Assembly: GCF_000152745.1 (NCBI RefSeq)
Contig: NZ_CH672428.1
Location: 1,443,251-1,507,250 of the forward strand
DNA length: 64,000 nucleotides
Source: Oceanicaulis sp. HTCC2633
GTDB lineage: Bacteria > Pseudomonadota > Alphaproteobacteria > Caulobacterales > Maricaulaceae
Direction of reading: 5' to 3'
A program made the position numbers and the translations under genes. Positions 35,546 to 44,835 of the stretch are shown here, piece after piece. Each line of letters opens with the position of its first letter. The stretch's first letter is position 1. Under the pieces are notes generated by a model, which saw only the letters and a program-made list of their open reading frames with translations, ran no database searches and was not told where the DNA came from.

Positions 35546-37318
35546 ATGAGTAACACTGATTTGTCCGCTGCGGACATCAAGGCCGCCCAGAAAGCCCGCA
35601 AGGCCCGGCTGGCCGCCTATCTGAAAGCCTGGGGGGCGCCGGCGTCCGGCCTGACACGACTGGGCGCCGCTTTCGGCGCCGCGCAGTACGCCGTCTTCAT
35701 CGGGTTCGCCTGGGGCGCCGCGTGGGCGGTCAGCGCCCTCGTGAACGCTCAGCCTGTCTGGCCCGGACTGGGTCTGGCGCTGGTCTGCGCGGTCCTGCGC
35801 GCCGTTCTGCAGGCGGCCGAGACCCGCATGGGCGTTCTCGCCTCTCTCAAGGTTCGTAGCACGGTGCGCGCCCTGGCTGCACGCCGGCTGGTCGAGCGTG
35901 GTCCCTCCTATGTCGAGCGTGCGGATTCAGGTGCAACCGCCTCTTCCCTGATCGACGCCGTCGACAAGCTTGACGGTTTCTTCGGCCGCTATCGCCCGCT
36001 CATGGGCGTCGTCATGGCGGGCCCGCTCGTGATCATGGCGGCGGCCTTCTCGGCGAGCTATGTGGTGGGGTTGATCTTCCTGGTCACGGCGCCGCTGCTG
36101 ATCGTCTTCATGGCGCTGGTCGGCGCCGGCGCCGCTGCGGCGTCCAAGGATCAGCTGACCACGCTGCAGCGGCTCGCAGGCCGGTTCAATGACCGGCTGC
36201 GCGCCCTGGAAACCCTCAATGCGTTCAACGCCGCCGGGCGTGAACGCGATGGCCTGGCCGACGCCTCCGACGATTTCCGCCGCCGCACCATGAAAGTGCT
36301 GGCGATGGCGTTCCTGTCCTCCGGTGTCCTGGAATTCTTCGCCGCTGTCTCCGTCGCCGGATCCGCCATCTATATCGGCTTTTCGCTGCTGGGCGAGTTG
36401 CCCTTCGATGCGGGCGAAACAATCACGCTTCAGACGGGCCTGTTCTGTCTGATCCTGGCTCCTGAATTCTACATGCCTCTGCGTCGCCTTTCAGCGGCCT
36501 ATCATGATCGGGCGGATGCAGAAGCGGGGGCGGAGGCGCTCGCCCCCCTCTTTGACGGGCCGGAAGACTCCATGGCGGCGCTTGAGGCGCTGAACGCCGA
36601 GCGCGATCACATCCGCGACGCCGACCTGGCCGGCGAGAGCCCGGAAGCCCTGTTCCGCTCCCCGGGCTTCGAGACGGCGCCCGCGCTGACATTCCGGGAA
36701 GCAGGCTCGGTGTATGCGGATGGCAGGCGCGGCCTTGCCCCATTGAGTTTCGAGGCGCGTGCCGGACAGATCACCGCGCTGTGGGGACCTTCAGGCGTGG
36801 GCAAATCCACAGCCCTGAAAATGCTGCTGGGATATGCGCCCCTGACTGAGGGCGCGATCCTTGTGGATGGAGACGCGACCCGCACGCCCCTGATCGGCAA
36901 GGCCGCCTGGATTTCCCAGCGCCCACACGTGTTCTTCGGCGACCTCATCGAGAATATCAGCCTGTTTGACGAAAGTCTGCCTCTGGAGCGCATCACAGCG
37001 GCCGCAGAAACCGCCGGCGTCATGGATTTCGCCGCCAGCCTGCCAGACGGGCTGGAAACCCGAGTGGGGGAAAAGGGCTATGGCCTGTCGGGAGGGCAGG
37101 CGCAGCGCCTTGCTCTGGCGCGCGCCTGGGCGGTCGATATGAAGCTCGTTCTTCTGGATGAACCCACCGCCCATCTTGATGGCGAAGCCGAAGGGCGCTT
37201 CCTGGAGGCGCTCAAACGCATCAGCGCCGGACGCACCATTGTGATCGCCACGCACAGCCCCGCCGTTCGCGCCCTCGCGGACCAGGTGATCGAACTCCAG
37301 ATGGAGGACGCGGCATGA
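35546..37318 (+). CDS. cydD: CydD, ABC transporter subunit for cytochrome bd assembly
   Basis: 590 residues from ATG 35546, preceded by GGGGG; an ATG at 35534 is an alternative. The N-terminal half has six membrane helices; the C-terminal ATPase has Walker A GPSGVGKST, signature LSGGQAQRLALARAW and Walker B LVLLDEPTAHLD. With CydC it forms a heterodimer that exports cysteine or glutathione, or handles heme, and is needed for cytochrome bd maturation. It overlaps cydC by ATGA. Confidence 0.93.
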   Translation: MSNTDLSAADIKAAQKARKARLAAYLKAWGAPASGLTRLGAAFGAAQYAVFIGFAWGAAWAVSALVNAQPVWPGLGLALVCAVLRAVLQAAETRMGVLASLKVRSTVRALAARRLVERGPSYVERADSGATASSLIDAVDKLDGFFGRYRPLMGVVMAGPLVIMAAAFSASYVVGLIFLVTAPLLIVFMALVGAGAAAASKDQLTTLQRLAGRFNDRLRALETLNAFNAAGRERDGLADASDDFRRRTMKVLAMAFLSSGVLEFFAAVSVAGSAIYIGFSLLGELPFDAGETITLQTGLFCLILAPEFYMPLRRLSAAYHDRADAEAGAEALAPLFDGPEDSMAALEALNAERDHIRDADLAGESPEALFRSPGFETAPALTFREAGSVYADGRRGLAPLSFEARAGQITALWGPSGVGKSTALKMLLGYAPLTEGAILVDGDATRTPLIGKAAWISQRPHVFFGDLIENISLFDESLPLERITAAAETAGVMDFAASLPDGLETRVGEKGYGLSGGQAQRLALARAWAVDMKLVLLDEPTAHLDGEAEGRFLEALKRISAGRTIVIATHSPAVRALADQVIELQMEDAA

Positions 37319-39042
37319 GCGATCTGCGATTCTTCCTCGGTCTCGCCAGACCGGATCGCTGGTGGTTGCGCCTGGGCGCCGCTCTCGCCGCCCTGACCCT
37401 GCTCGCCGGCATCGGACTGTTGTCCCTGTCGGGCTGGTTCATCACGGCGTCCGCCGTCGCGGGACTGGCCGGCGCCGGTCGCGCCTTCAACTATCTGTTC
37501 GCTTCGGGCGGCGTGCGCGGCTTTGCGCTTGGGCGCACGGTCGGGCGCTATGCCGAACGCATGGTCACCCATGAAGCGACGTTCCGGATTCTGGCGCGCC
37601 TGCGGCTCTGGGTCTTCGATACGGTTGCTCCGCTGGCGCCGGCCCGGCTGGGACGCATGCGCGGCGGCGACCTCCTCTCGCGGGTCACACAGGATGTGGA
37701 CGCGCTCGACAGTCTCTATCTGCGCTTTGTCACGCCGGTGACCGCTGCTGTGACCGGCGCCGTGTTCGCGAGCGTCATCCTGGCCTTTCTCACCCCTGCC
37801 GCCCTGCCCGGCGTGCTGGGGACCTTCCTGCTGGCGAGCGTCATCCTGCCATACTGGGCGGCCCGGACCGCACGCCAAGCCGGTCAGGACCTGACAGGCG
37901 AGGCCAGCACATTGCGCGCCGAGGCGGGCGACCTCGTCTCCGGCCTTGCGGAGCTCAAGGCCTATGGCGCAACACACCGCATTATCGGCCGGATCGAGAC
38001 CGCCAATGCGGGTCTTGTCGACGCTCAGACCCGGTTATCGTCCGTCTCGATGATCAATGGCGCCATACTCGCCCTCGCCGCGCCCCTGAGTTTCGTGCTC
38101 GGCTTCGGACTCGCCGCCGCCTCCGGCGCCGCAGCCCCCGTTTCAGCCCTCGCCGGCTTCATCGCCTTCGCCCTCTTTGAAGCCGCTGCGCCCCTGGTTC
38201 AGGCCGCCGAGCTCTATGGCAAGACGACAGCCTCGGCGCGCCGCCTGAAGGCGCTCACGGAAATCACGCCGGCGGTCAGCGATCCTGCCCGCCCCGCCCC
38301 GCTGCCCGAGGGGTGGGACCTGTCCCTGAAAAACGTGACTTTCCGCTATCCCGAGACAGATACAGACATTCTCGACGGCATCGACCTGTCCCTGCCCGAA
38401 GGCGGACGACTGGCGCTGGTCGGCGCATCCGGCGCCGGCAAGTCGAGCGTGATCAAATTGCTGATGCGGTTCTACAGCGCGCAGGGGGGCGCTATCACCT
38501 TGGGCGGGGCAGCACTGGACGCTCTCGCCATCTCAGATGTTCGCAGCCGGTTCGCGCTGGTGGATCAGCGGGCCGAACTTCTCTCGACCACGCTGCGCGC
38601 CAATCTGCGCCTGGCCGATCCGGATGCCGAAGAGGACCGTCTGTGGGACGCGCTCGCACGCGCCGGAGCCGCCGATTTCGTCCGCCGTCTGCCCGAAGGC
38701 CTCAAGACCTGGACCGGGGAGCTGGGCGGGCTTGTCTCTGGCGGACAGGCGCGGCGGATCGCCCTGGCGCGCGCCTTCGTCAAGAACGCCCCGGTGCTCT
38801 TGCTCGACGAGCCGACAGAAGGGCTCGACGAGACGACCGAGGCGGACTTCCTGGATGCGCTGGACCTTTGGCTGGACGAGGACCCGCGTCGCAGCACCCT
38901 TATGGTCACGCATCGCGTCAGGCTTCTGGAACGCGCCCGGCAGATCGCGGTTCTTGAGAACGGGCGTATCGCGGCGGCCGGGCCGGCTGGCGATTTGCGC
39001 CAGTCCGACACAGCGCTGAAACGGCTGTTCCCGTCACTCTAG
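37315..39042 (+). CDS. cydC: CydC, ABC transporter subunit for cytochrome bd assembly
   Basis: 575 residues, starting within the cydD stop. The membrane half begins LRFFLGLARPDRWWLRLGAALA and contains GLLSLSGWFITASAVAGLAG and FNYLFASGGVRGFALGRT, a CydC hallmark. The ATPase has GASGAGKSS, VSGGQARRIALARAF and LLLDEPTEGLDE. Together with cydD and the divergent cydABX it makes a complete, self-contained cytochrome bd locus. Confidence 0.93.
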   Translation: MSDLRFFLGLARPDRWWLRLGAALAALTLLAGIGLLSLSGWFITASAVAGLAGAGRAFNYLFASGGVRGFALGRTVGRYAERMVTHEATFRILARLRLWVFDTVAPLAPARLGRMRGGDLLSRVTQDVDALDSLYLRFVTPVTAAVTGAVFASVILAFLTPAALPGVLGTFLLASVILPYWAARTARQAGQDLTGEASTLRAEAGDLVSGLAELKAYGATHRIIGRIETANAGLVDAQTRLSSVSMINGAILALAAPLSFVLGFGLAAASGAAAPVSALAGFIAFALFEAAAPLVQAAELYGKTTASARRLKALTEITPAVSDPARPAPLPEGWDLSLKNVTFRYPETDTDILDGIDLSLPEGGRLALVGASGAGKSSVIKLLMRFYSAQGGAITLGGAALDALAISDVRSRFALVDQRAELLSTTLRANLRLADPDAEEDRLWDALARAGAADFVRRLPEGLKTWTGELGGLVSGGQARRIALARAFVKNAPVLLLDEPTEGLDETTEADFLDALDLWLDEDPRRSTLMVTHRVRLLERARQIAVLENGRIAAAGPAGDLRQSDTALKRLFPSL

Positions 39043-39043
39043 C

Positions 39044-39505
39044 CTATGGCGGAGGCGGGTTCGGCGGTTCGCGATCGGTATTGCCGAAGCCCGGATCCAC
39101 GACAATGCGCTGACCGGTCTGTGAATTGCGCAGCACCACCTGGTAGCGATAGGTGAAAAAGCAATTGCACTTGTCGATCACGATCACGCTCTGGCGACCG
39201 TCATCCCCGAAGGCGACCTCGAAATCCTGGTCCGACGGCATGATGGCGATGCCGTCCCAGGTCCGGCCATCCAGTTCGAAGCGTTCGAACTCCCAGCCGC
39301 CGGTCATGATCACGAAAATCAGCTTGGTCGGAAAATTGATCGAGAAATTGCCTTCATTCTCACCAACATAGGCGGCAAACGTCTGGACGAGTTCATCCCC
39401 GACCTCGCGGACCGTCGGCTGAACATAAACCCCGATATGACGCACATCGAGACCGGGAAGTCCCAGCGCCTTGATGCGCTCGACCTGCTTGTCCACTCCG
39501 CTCAT
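39044..39505 (-). CDS. small hypothetical protein, possible DP-EP family, partner of the TIR-like gene
   Basis: 153 residues from ATG 39505, with AAGGGGGC upstream. The protein is beta-rich without a signal peptide, has CNCFF in the middle and ends VVDPGFGN followed by REPPNPPPP. The D-P near the end and overall size recall the DP-EP family of marine bacteria, but I cannot confirm it. It begins one base after the TIR-like/TPR gene ends, so the two are surely co-transcribed. The function is unknown. It converges with cydC with one base between the stops. Confidence 0.6.
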   Translation of the reverse strand: MSGVDKQVERIKALGLPGLDVRHIGVYVQPTVREVGDELVQTFAAYVGENEGNFSINFPTKLIFVIMTGGWEFERFELDGRTWDGIAIMPSDQDFEVAFGDDGRQSVIVIDKCNCFFTYRYQVVLRNSQTGQRIVVDPGFGNTDREPPNPPPP

Positions 39506-39506
39506 G

Positions 39507-41513
39507 TCAGCCCCCTTGATATGGCGCAGCCTGCGCCGTGTCCGCCTGATCAATCTCGTCCCAGAACTGCGTGAATCCCCGGCTCGCATAGCCGCGAGCC
39601 TCAAGTGCGCGCCGGACCTGCATAGCCTGCGCGATATCGCCAAGCCGCCAGTAAATGCGTGATTCCAGGTCAGCCGCAGCCAGACGCCGAGGCTCCGCGA
39701 TCATGCCCAGCTGGTTGAGCGCCGAGCGATACATGGTTTCAGCCTCGCCCTGACGCCCCAGCGCCGAGAGCGCCTGTCCCCGGACATAATACGCGTTCGC
39801 CAGGGCGCTTCGCGCGATTTCCTTGCCGTTTGCGATGGATTTCTCCCCGGCGCTAATCGCCTGGGTCGCTTCCACAATGGCTGTCTCATACGAGCCCGCC
39901 CTCAGCGCCAGCTCGCCTGCAAGCGTCATCGCCCAGGTCCGGGTCAGATACAGGGTGTCATTCTCGCCGGATTCATTCGTGCGCGCCGCCAGACGTCTCG
40001 CTTCGCCAATCAGCAATTGGGCGCGCACCATCTCACCCCGGCTCATCGCGAGCCGGGCCCGCTGGTAGATCAGCTGGACATAGATGCGACCATAGGAATC
40101 GTTCTCCGGCGATTGCGTAAAGAGGGCGTTGACGGTGTCGAGCGCCTCGTCCAGCAATTCCGCGCTGCGCTCGTCCTCACCCAGCTCTGTCGCGATGCCG
40201 GCGATTTCACCCTGGGTATGCGCCACGTTCAGCAGCAGGCGCGACACGCCCGGAGACTGTTCCAAGTCCTGGCGATAGAGCGACAGCTCGCGTTCGCGGG
40301 TCGCAAGCGCGTCTCGCAGCGCCCCGGCGTCACGCTGGGCGTCGGCCAGCCAGCCCAGCGTATTGCCAAGGTCTGACAGACCAATGACATGCGCCTCGAT
40401 CAATCCGTTTTCAAAGATGTCCACCGCTTCTTCAAACAGCGCGGTCGCGGACACCGGGTTGCCGGTATCAAGATCGATGACGCCCAGATTGAGCGCGGCG
40501 TAACCGCGCTCGGCCTGATAGCTGGGATTGTCAGGCTCGCGCGCGACCAGGGTCTCGGCCAGCTCGGCATAGATATCCATATAGTCGCCGGCGGTTGCTA
40601 TATCCCCGCTGCGATAGGCCTGGTTACCGACCCAGTAGGCCGATTGCGCGTGATCGTAGACACGTTGAAGATTGTTCGGCGCGCGGTTCAGCAGGGCCTC
40701 GGTCATCTCGAAAGCCGCCAGAAACGCCTCGCGGGCCTCTTCAGGCTGACCATGCACGTCGCGCGCTTCACCAATGAGATTGAACAGGCGCGCGCGGCGA
40801 CCCAGCTCGTCATCCGAAAGCCCGGCGACGGACGTCTCCAGATATGTGCGCGTCAACTCGTCAGCCAGTCGGATCAGGGTTTCCTGACTCGCCGCACGCG
40901 GCAGGTTCTCGGTGATGTCGGTCAGAAGGCGGCTGGTGAAAGCCTGCGCCTGCGCGGCTTCGTCCTGATAGGCGCTGATCTGGTCGGCCTGCCAGACCGT
41001 GACGCCCAGCAACAGGGCGCAGGCGGTTGCAAGCCCGGTCGCCAGAGGCCGATGCGCCACGCTGCTCGCCACGGTGCGCGCCAGCGTGATGCCGGCGTCA
41101 GAACTGCATTCATGCGCGATCTCGTCGGCAATGATCTCGACACTGGTCTCGTCATTGTAGAGCGCCCCGATCACCGGGGGCCTGGGCAGCGTCCAGAACG
41201 ATCCATTACTGCGCCGCTCGGCCCGCAAGGCCATGGGCAAAACGGGCCTTTCGGTCTCCACACCGACAATGTGGATGTGGCGCATCCCGTGGGACCATGT
41301 GAAATCTTCCAGAAAATTGTTGAGCGTCTGGCACTTGAGAGCCGCCGGAGAGGACAGGACGAAAAGCCGCGCCTTCTTCTCGGCCACGCCCACTTCCGCG
41401 GACAGAACAGCGCGCACGCCGCGATCCAGCAAAGCCTGTTTCAAACGCTCGGCGCGCGCCTCATCGGCGCTGGCTGCGGCGATGATCACCAGAGGCTGTT
41501 TTCTGGAGCTCAA
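39507..41513 (-). CDS. TIR-like domain - transmembrane - TPR protein
   Basis: 668 residues from TTG 41513, chosen because AGGAA lies eight bases upstream, the domain begins right after it, and the codons further upstream (ATG 41606) are AT-rich at third positions, unlike the gene. Residues 6-110 read as a TIR-like fold: strand LVIIAAAS, ARLFVLSSPAAL, then NNFLEDF, where E69 matches the position of the TIR catalytic glutamate. A membrane helix spans about 157-176. The remaining 480 residues are helical repeats (AEAREAFLAAFEMTEALL, QLLIGEARRL and others) of TPR type. The layout suggests a membrane-tethered receptor; direction of insertion is not certain. Confidence 0.65.
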   Translation of the reverse strand: MSSRKQPLVIIAAASADEARAERLKQALLDRGVRAVLSAEVGVAEKKARLFVLSSPAALKCQTLNNFLEDFTWSHGMRHIHIVGVETERPVLPMALRAERRSNGSFWTLPRPPVIGALYNDETSVEIIADEIAHECSSDAGITLARTVASSVAHRPLATGLATACALLLGVTVWQADQISAYQDEAAQAQAFTSRLLTDITENLPRAASQETLIRLADELTRTYLETSVAGLSDDELGRRARLFNLIGEARDVHGQPEEAREAFLAAFEMTEALLNRAPNNLQRVYDHAQSAYWVGNQAYRSGDIATAGDYMDIYAELAETLVAREPDNPSYQAERGYAALNLGVIDLDTGNPVSATALFEEAVDIFENGLIEAHVIGLSDLGNTLGWLADAQRDAGALRDALATRERELSLYRQDLEQSPGVSRLLLNVAHTQGEIAGIATELGEDERSAELLDEALDTVNALFTQSPENDSYGRIYVQLIYQRARLAMSRGEMVRAQLLIGEARRLAARTNESGENDTLYLTRTWAMTLAGELALRAGSYETAIVEATQAISAGEKSIANGKEIARSALANAYYVRGQALSALGRQGEAETMYRSALNQLGMIAEPRRLAAADLESRIYWRLGDIAQAMQVRRALEARGYASRGFTQFWDEIDQADTAQAAPYQGG

Positions 41514-41639
41514 TGATTCAGTTCCTGAAATGACGAAATGACCCCATGGCTTTGTATAGCGTCTTGAATGACATGGCTGCATCAGGATTAATGCAGCGTA
41601 GACCATCTTGCTCCTGTCAGCTCCAAAAATCTCTCTCAA

Positions 41640-41859
41640 GAGGCGAAAAGCCGCGGACGAAGCATTGCGGAAAAGCTTTGCACAAGCTGTTGAATTAGTT
41701 CAATTAATATAATTATCAGAAGATTGTTCAATTTCTTGAAGCGCTTGAGCTCACACAAGAAGCGCAGCGCCAACTCGCCAGAACACTCACATTTTTTCTT
41801 GTGGAAAGGTCGCGATTCTCCGGGCTCCGGCCCGCGGGGACAGGCTTGGCCGGCCGGAC
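41640..41859 (-). promoter_or_regulatory. AT-rich promoter region of the TIR-like gene
   Basis: Between 41680 and 41760 the DNA is markedly AT-rich. TTGAA-TTAG-TTCAA (41690-41703) is a perfect inverted repeat. On the minus strand TTGAAC (41731-41726) and TATTAA (41709-41704) are 16 bases apart and could be a promoter. GCTGCAT/ATGCAGC (41576-41582, 41591-41597) forms a hairpin in the leader before the TTG start. Nothing else was recognised between the gene and tRNA-Leu. Confidence 0.4.
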
Positions 41860-41946
41860 TGGTACGGGCGGTCGGACTCGAACCGACAAGGGCTTGCGCC
41901 CGGGGGATTTTGAGTCCCCTGCGTCTACCAATTCCGCCACGCCCGC
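41860..41946 (-). tRNA. tRNA-Leu (anticodon CAA)
   Basis: Read on the minus strand: acceptor GCGGGCG with CGCCCGT, discriminator A and encoded CCA at 41862-41860. The anticodon stem GGGGA/TCCCC carries loop CTCAAAA, giving anticodon CAA. A long variable arm (CCGGGCGCAAGCCCTTG) marks it as a class II tRNA, and the T arm has GGTTCGAGTCC. The 3' end points to the TIR-like gene. Confidence 0.95.
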
Positions 41947-42121
41947 ACGCATGTCGACGCAAGCGGTCTGTATGCCTTGAAATCCTCACCTGGTCGAGCC
42001 CGGTTGTTCAGTTCCCGCTCCGGTTTGGGCTGTTTGCGAATCACGCGGCGCTCTCACATGGACGGCTCGCCCCCATCGCACTAGAAGTGAAGCGGTTTCA
42101 GCCTGACATAAGGTGATGTTG

Positions 42122-42799
42122 ATGGCGCAGATAGAGCCTGACGAATCCCGGTCCGATCACCCCGAGCCCGGTGAAGATCTGGGGCTGACCGACGCGCTTG
42201 CCCGCATCGCCGAGACAGCGCCCGAGGACGGACTGACCCTGGGACAGTTCAGCGACGCCCTGGGCGAGCGCGTATTCGGCGCCTTGCTCTTTGCGCTCGC
42301 CATTCCGGTATGCATGCCCTTCCTTTATGGCGTGCCCCAGATTGTCGCCCTGCCGATGATGGCGATCGCCGCGCAAATGGCGGCGGGACGCGCCCATCCG
42401 TGGATGCCGAAAGGGTTTCGCGATCGCCCGCTGGACAAGCCCAGCCTTGTCCGCATCGCCCGCTGGTCCAAGAAATGGTTCGGCTGGCTGGAAGCTCTGG
42501 CGCGACCGCGTTTCAGCGCCCTCTCCGGCCCCACAGCGGAACGGGTGGTCGGCGCAGTCTTCGTTCTGTTCTGCACCTCGATCCTGATCCCCCTGCCCAC
42601 CACCAACACTGCGCCCGGCATCGGCATCGCCATCGCCTCGATCGGCCTGATCACCCGGGACGGACTTCTGGTGCTCGCTGGTCTCATTCTCGGGATTTTC
42701 TGGATCAGCCTGCTCATCATCGGCTTCACGTTCTTTGGAGCGGCGTTTATCGACCTGCTCAAAGAGTTCATTCTGGGCCTGATCGGTGCTGGCGGCTGA
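42122..42799 (+). CDS. ExoD-family membrane protein
   Basis: 225 residues from ATG 42122, eight bases after AAGG; GTG 42113 and ATG 42116 are alternatives. The sequence LGQFSDALGERVFGALLFALAIP followed by PFLYGVPQIVALPMMAIAAQM, then a cytosolic basic part and two more hydrophobic stretches with LIPLPTTNTAPG, is the ExoD pattern (exopolysaccharide synthesis protein of rhizobia). The biochemical role of ExoD is not established. It lies 50 bases before dsbB and may share its transcript. Confidence 0.85.
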   Translation: MAQIEPDESRSDHPEPGEDLGLTDALARIAETAPEDGLTLGQFSDALGERVFGALLFALAIPVCMPFLYGVPQIVALPMMAIAAQMAAGRAHPWMPKGFRDRPLDKPSLVRIARWSKKWFGWLEALARPRFSALSGPTAERVVGAVFVLFCTSILIPLPTTNTAPGIGIAIASIGLITRDGLLVLAGLILGIFWISLLIIGFTFFGAAFIDLLKEFILGLIGAGG

Positions 42800-42848
42800 G
42801 GCTGCGACGCCCTGTCCCTCGCTCTTCTCGCCACGCTGACCTAGGTTC

Positions 42849-43388
42849 ATGACCATGCCCGTACTTCCCCCCCTTCTGGACCGATGGACCCGTCCCGACA
42901 CCTGGCCGCTCATCGGAGCCCTCGTGTCCGCCAGCCTGTTGCTGGGCGCGTTCGGATTTGAAGTGATCGGGCGCTATGCGCCTTGCCCGCTATGCATCGA
43001 GCAACGCTGGGCGCACGCCTATCTGCTGTTCGCCGGACTGGTCCTGTTCATAGGCCTCAACGTCCTCAGGCCCATGAACGCCCTTGCTGCACGGGCGGCC
43101 ACGCTGGTTATCGCCGCCCTGGCCGGGTTCAGCGCCTGGCGCGCAGGTTACCATGCGGGCGGCGAATACGGATTCTGGCGGCTTGACTGTCTGGCCGCGG
43201 ACACCAGTTCCGTCAGCGTCGAGGATCTACTTTCCTCGCTGAGCACCGCGACCAATGTGGTGCTGTGCGATGAACCGGCCTGGACCCTTCTGGGCGTGTC
43301 CATGGCGGGGTACAACGCTCTCATCAGCGGCCTTCTGATGCTGGTCTCGATCCTCATCGTGTTCCGCGAACCCTATCGGAGCGAGTAA
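42849..43388 (+). CDS. dsbB: disulfide bond formation protein B
   Basis: 179 residues with four membrane helices. The first periplasmic cysteine pair is CPLC in RYAPCPLCIEQRWAH; the second pair (C in RLDCLA and VLCDEP) is about 35 residues apart, which is the DsbB layout for relaying electrons from DsbA to quinone. It overlaps the coq7 start by one base, a fixed neighbourhood in alphaproteobacteria. Confidence 0.9.
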   Translation: MTMPVLPPLLDRWTRPDTWPLIGALVSASLLLGAFGFEVIGRYAPCPLCIEQRWAHAYLLFAGLVLFIGLNVLRPMNALAARAATLVIAALAGFSAWRAGYHAGGEYGFWRLDCLAADTSSVSVEDLLSSLSTATNVVLCDEPAWTLLGVSMAGYNALISGLLMLVSILIVFREPYRSE

Positions 43389-43954
43389 TGGCGCAACGCA
43401 AGACCATCCGTCGTCCGGGCCGCAAGGCCGACGCCTCGCGCATCGAATCCATGGTGCGTGTGGACCATGCCGGCGAGTACGCCGCCGTGGCGATCTACCA
43501 GGGCCAGCGCGCCGTCTTCAAGGGGCGTCCGGAGAAGGCCAGAATCGCCAGCCAGCTGGTGCATATGGAAGCGGACGAGCAGCACCATCTGCAGGCCTTT
43601 GACGACCATATCCGCGACGGCAAGGCGCGCCCGACCCTGCTCTCGCCCATCGCCAATCTGGCAGGCTTTGCACTCGGCGCCGGCACCGCGCTTCTGGGCG
43701 AGAAAGCCGCCCACGCCTGCACCGAAGCGGTCGAAGCGGTGATCGAGGGCCATTACGATGATCAGGTGCAGGAGCTGCGTTGGGCGGGACGCGATGCGCT
43801 GGCCGATCAGTTCGCCCAGTTCCGGGACGAGGAAACCGCGCACAAGGATCTCGCGGTAGAGGAAGGCGCCAAGAGCGCGGCCGGGTATCCCGCCCTTTCG
43901 GCGCTCATCTCCACGGGCTGTCTCACCGCCATCGCCCTGTGTACGCGGATCTAG
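43388..43954 (+). CDS. coq7: demethoxyubiquinone hydroxylase Coq7
   Basis: 188 residues. MVRVDHAGEYAAVAIYQGQ, MEADEQHH and EAVIEGHYDDQ, then FRDEETAHKDLA supply the E-x-x-H ligands of the di-iron site. The enzyme adds the last hydroxyl group in ubiquinone synthesis. It starts inside the dsbB stop and converges with the HAD gene, the two stops overlapping by four bases. Confidence 0.95.
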   Translation: MAQRKTIRRPGRKADASRIESMVRVDHAGEYAAVAIYQGQRAVFKGRPEKARIASQLVHMEADEQHHLQAFDDHIRDGKARPTLLSPIANLAGFALGAGTALLGEKAAHACTEAVEAVIEGHYDDQVQELRWAGRDALADQFAQFRDEETAHKDLAVEEGAKSAAGYPALSALISTGCLTAIALCTRI

Positions 43955-44787
43955 CGCTCGAGCGCCTTGAGCCGCTCCACCGCCGCCATCTTGTCGATGG
44001 CCGCCTTCACATAGACATCAAGCGCTGCGCCATCTGAATAGTCCGCGTCGGCGGTGAAGTGTACGCGGCGGTCGGCCTTGAGCTTGGCGGTCTTTTCCGC
44101 GCCCTTGGCGTCACCCGCGGGATGAACCGCGATGGACACCCCGCCCTGCTCCTTGACCGTGCGCATGCAGGGCACATCGGTGTCGCCGTCACCCACATAG
44201 ATCATGTTCCGGAAGGGCACCGGGCGGTCATCCTCGGGCACATAGGCGTTGACCTCGGCATGGTCGGAGAGGTCCAGCGCGCCCTTGTTGATGCGGAACA
44301 GGAACTGGGTCTTGTTGGTGTAGTTCACAGCCGACGCCGCCCAGACCGGCACGTCATCGGCATTGTACTTGAATTCGCTGGCGAAGATCGCGTCGAACTC
44401 CTTGCCCACCGCGCTCGCCGCGATCATCTCCTTGAGCCCGGACGAGATGATGTAGTGCTGCACCCTGACGCCACGCGCTTCGCCGTAATCGCGCAGGCGC
44501 TGGAACCAGCCTTCGGCGACACCGGGAAAGAAGCTGACGGACTGGCCGTGACGTTCGATATCCTCGCGGCGGAAGCGCACATCCTCACGCTGGGCGGCTT
44601 TCACCATCTCGTGCATGTAGATGAGGATATTGTCCGCACCGAGACGGGCCGCCTCGCCATTCACCCGTCCCCAGAACGCGCCGATCTCCTCACCGATCTC
44701 GGGTATGAAGGAATGCTCTTGCATGGAGCCGGGGCTCAGCGTGCCGTCAAAATCATAGGCGATGGCGATGGTGGGCGCGTGTGTCAT
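43951..44787 (-). CDS. HAD-family phosphatase (phosphoserine-phosphatase-like)
   Basis: 278 residues from ATG 44787. HAD motif I is AYDFDGTLSPG, motif II lies in YIISSGLKEM, motif III is a lysine in NKGALD, and motif IV is VGDGDTDVPCM. A helical cap of about 80 residues lies between I and II. The substrate is not evident; the sequence looks like the 'haloacid dehalogenase-like hydrolase' group of soluble enzymes that act on small phosphates. Confidence 0.85.
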   Translation of the reverse strand: MTHAPTIAIAYDFDGTLSPGSMQEHSFIPEIGEEIGAFWGRVNGEAARLGADNILIYMHEMVKAAQREDVRFRREDIERHGQSVSFFPGVAEGWFQRLRDYGEARGVRVQHYIISSGLKEMIAASAVGKEFDAIFASEFKYNADDVPVWAASAVNYTNKTQFLFRINKGALDLSDHAEVNAYVPEDDRPVPFRNMIYVGDGDTDVPCMRTVKEQGGVSIAVHPAGDAKGAEKTAKLKADRRVHFTADADYSDGAALDVYVKAAIDKMAAVERLKALER

Positions 44788-44835
44788 GGATCGCGATGAA
44801 GCCTGTTTCGGATCGGCGTGCAAGCAGGCCTTTCC

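Noticed and set aside
39040-41946. Integrated island bounded by tRNA-Leu and a repeat of its 3' end
   Set aside because: No copy of the tRNA 3' end was found near 39044 and there is no integrase, so island boundaries cannot be supported.
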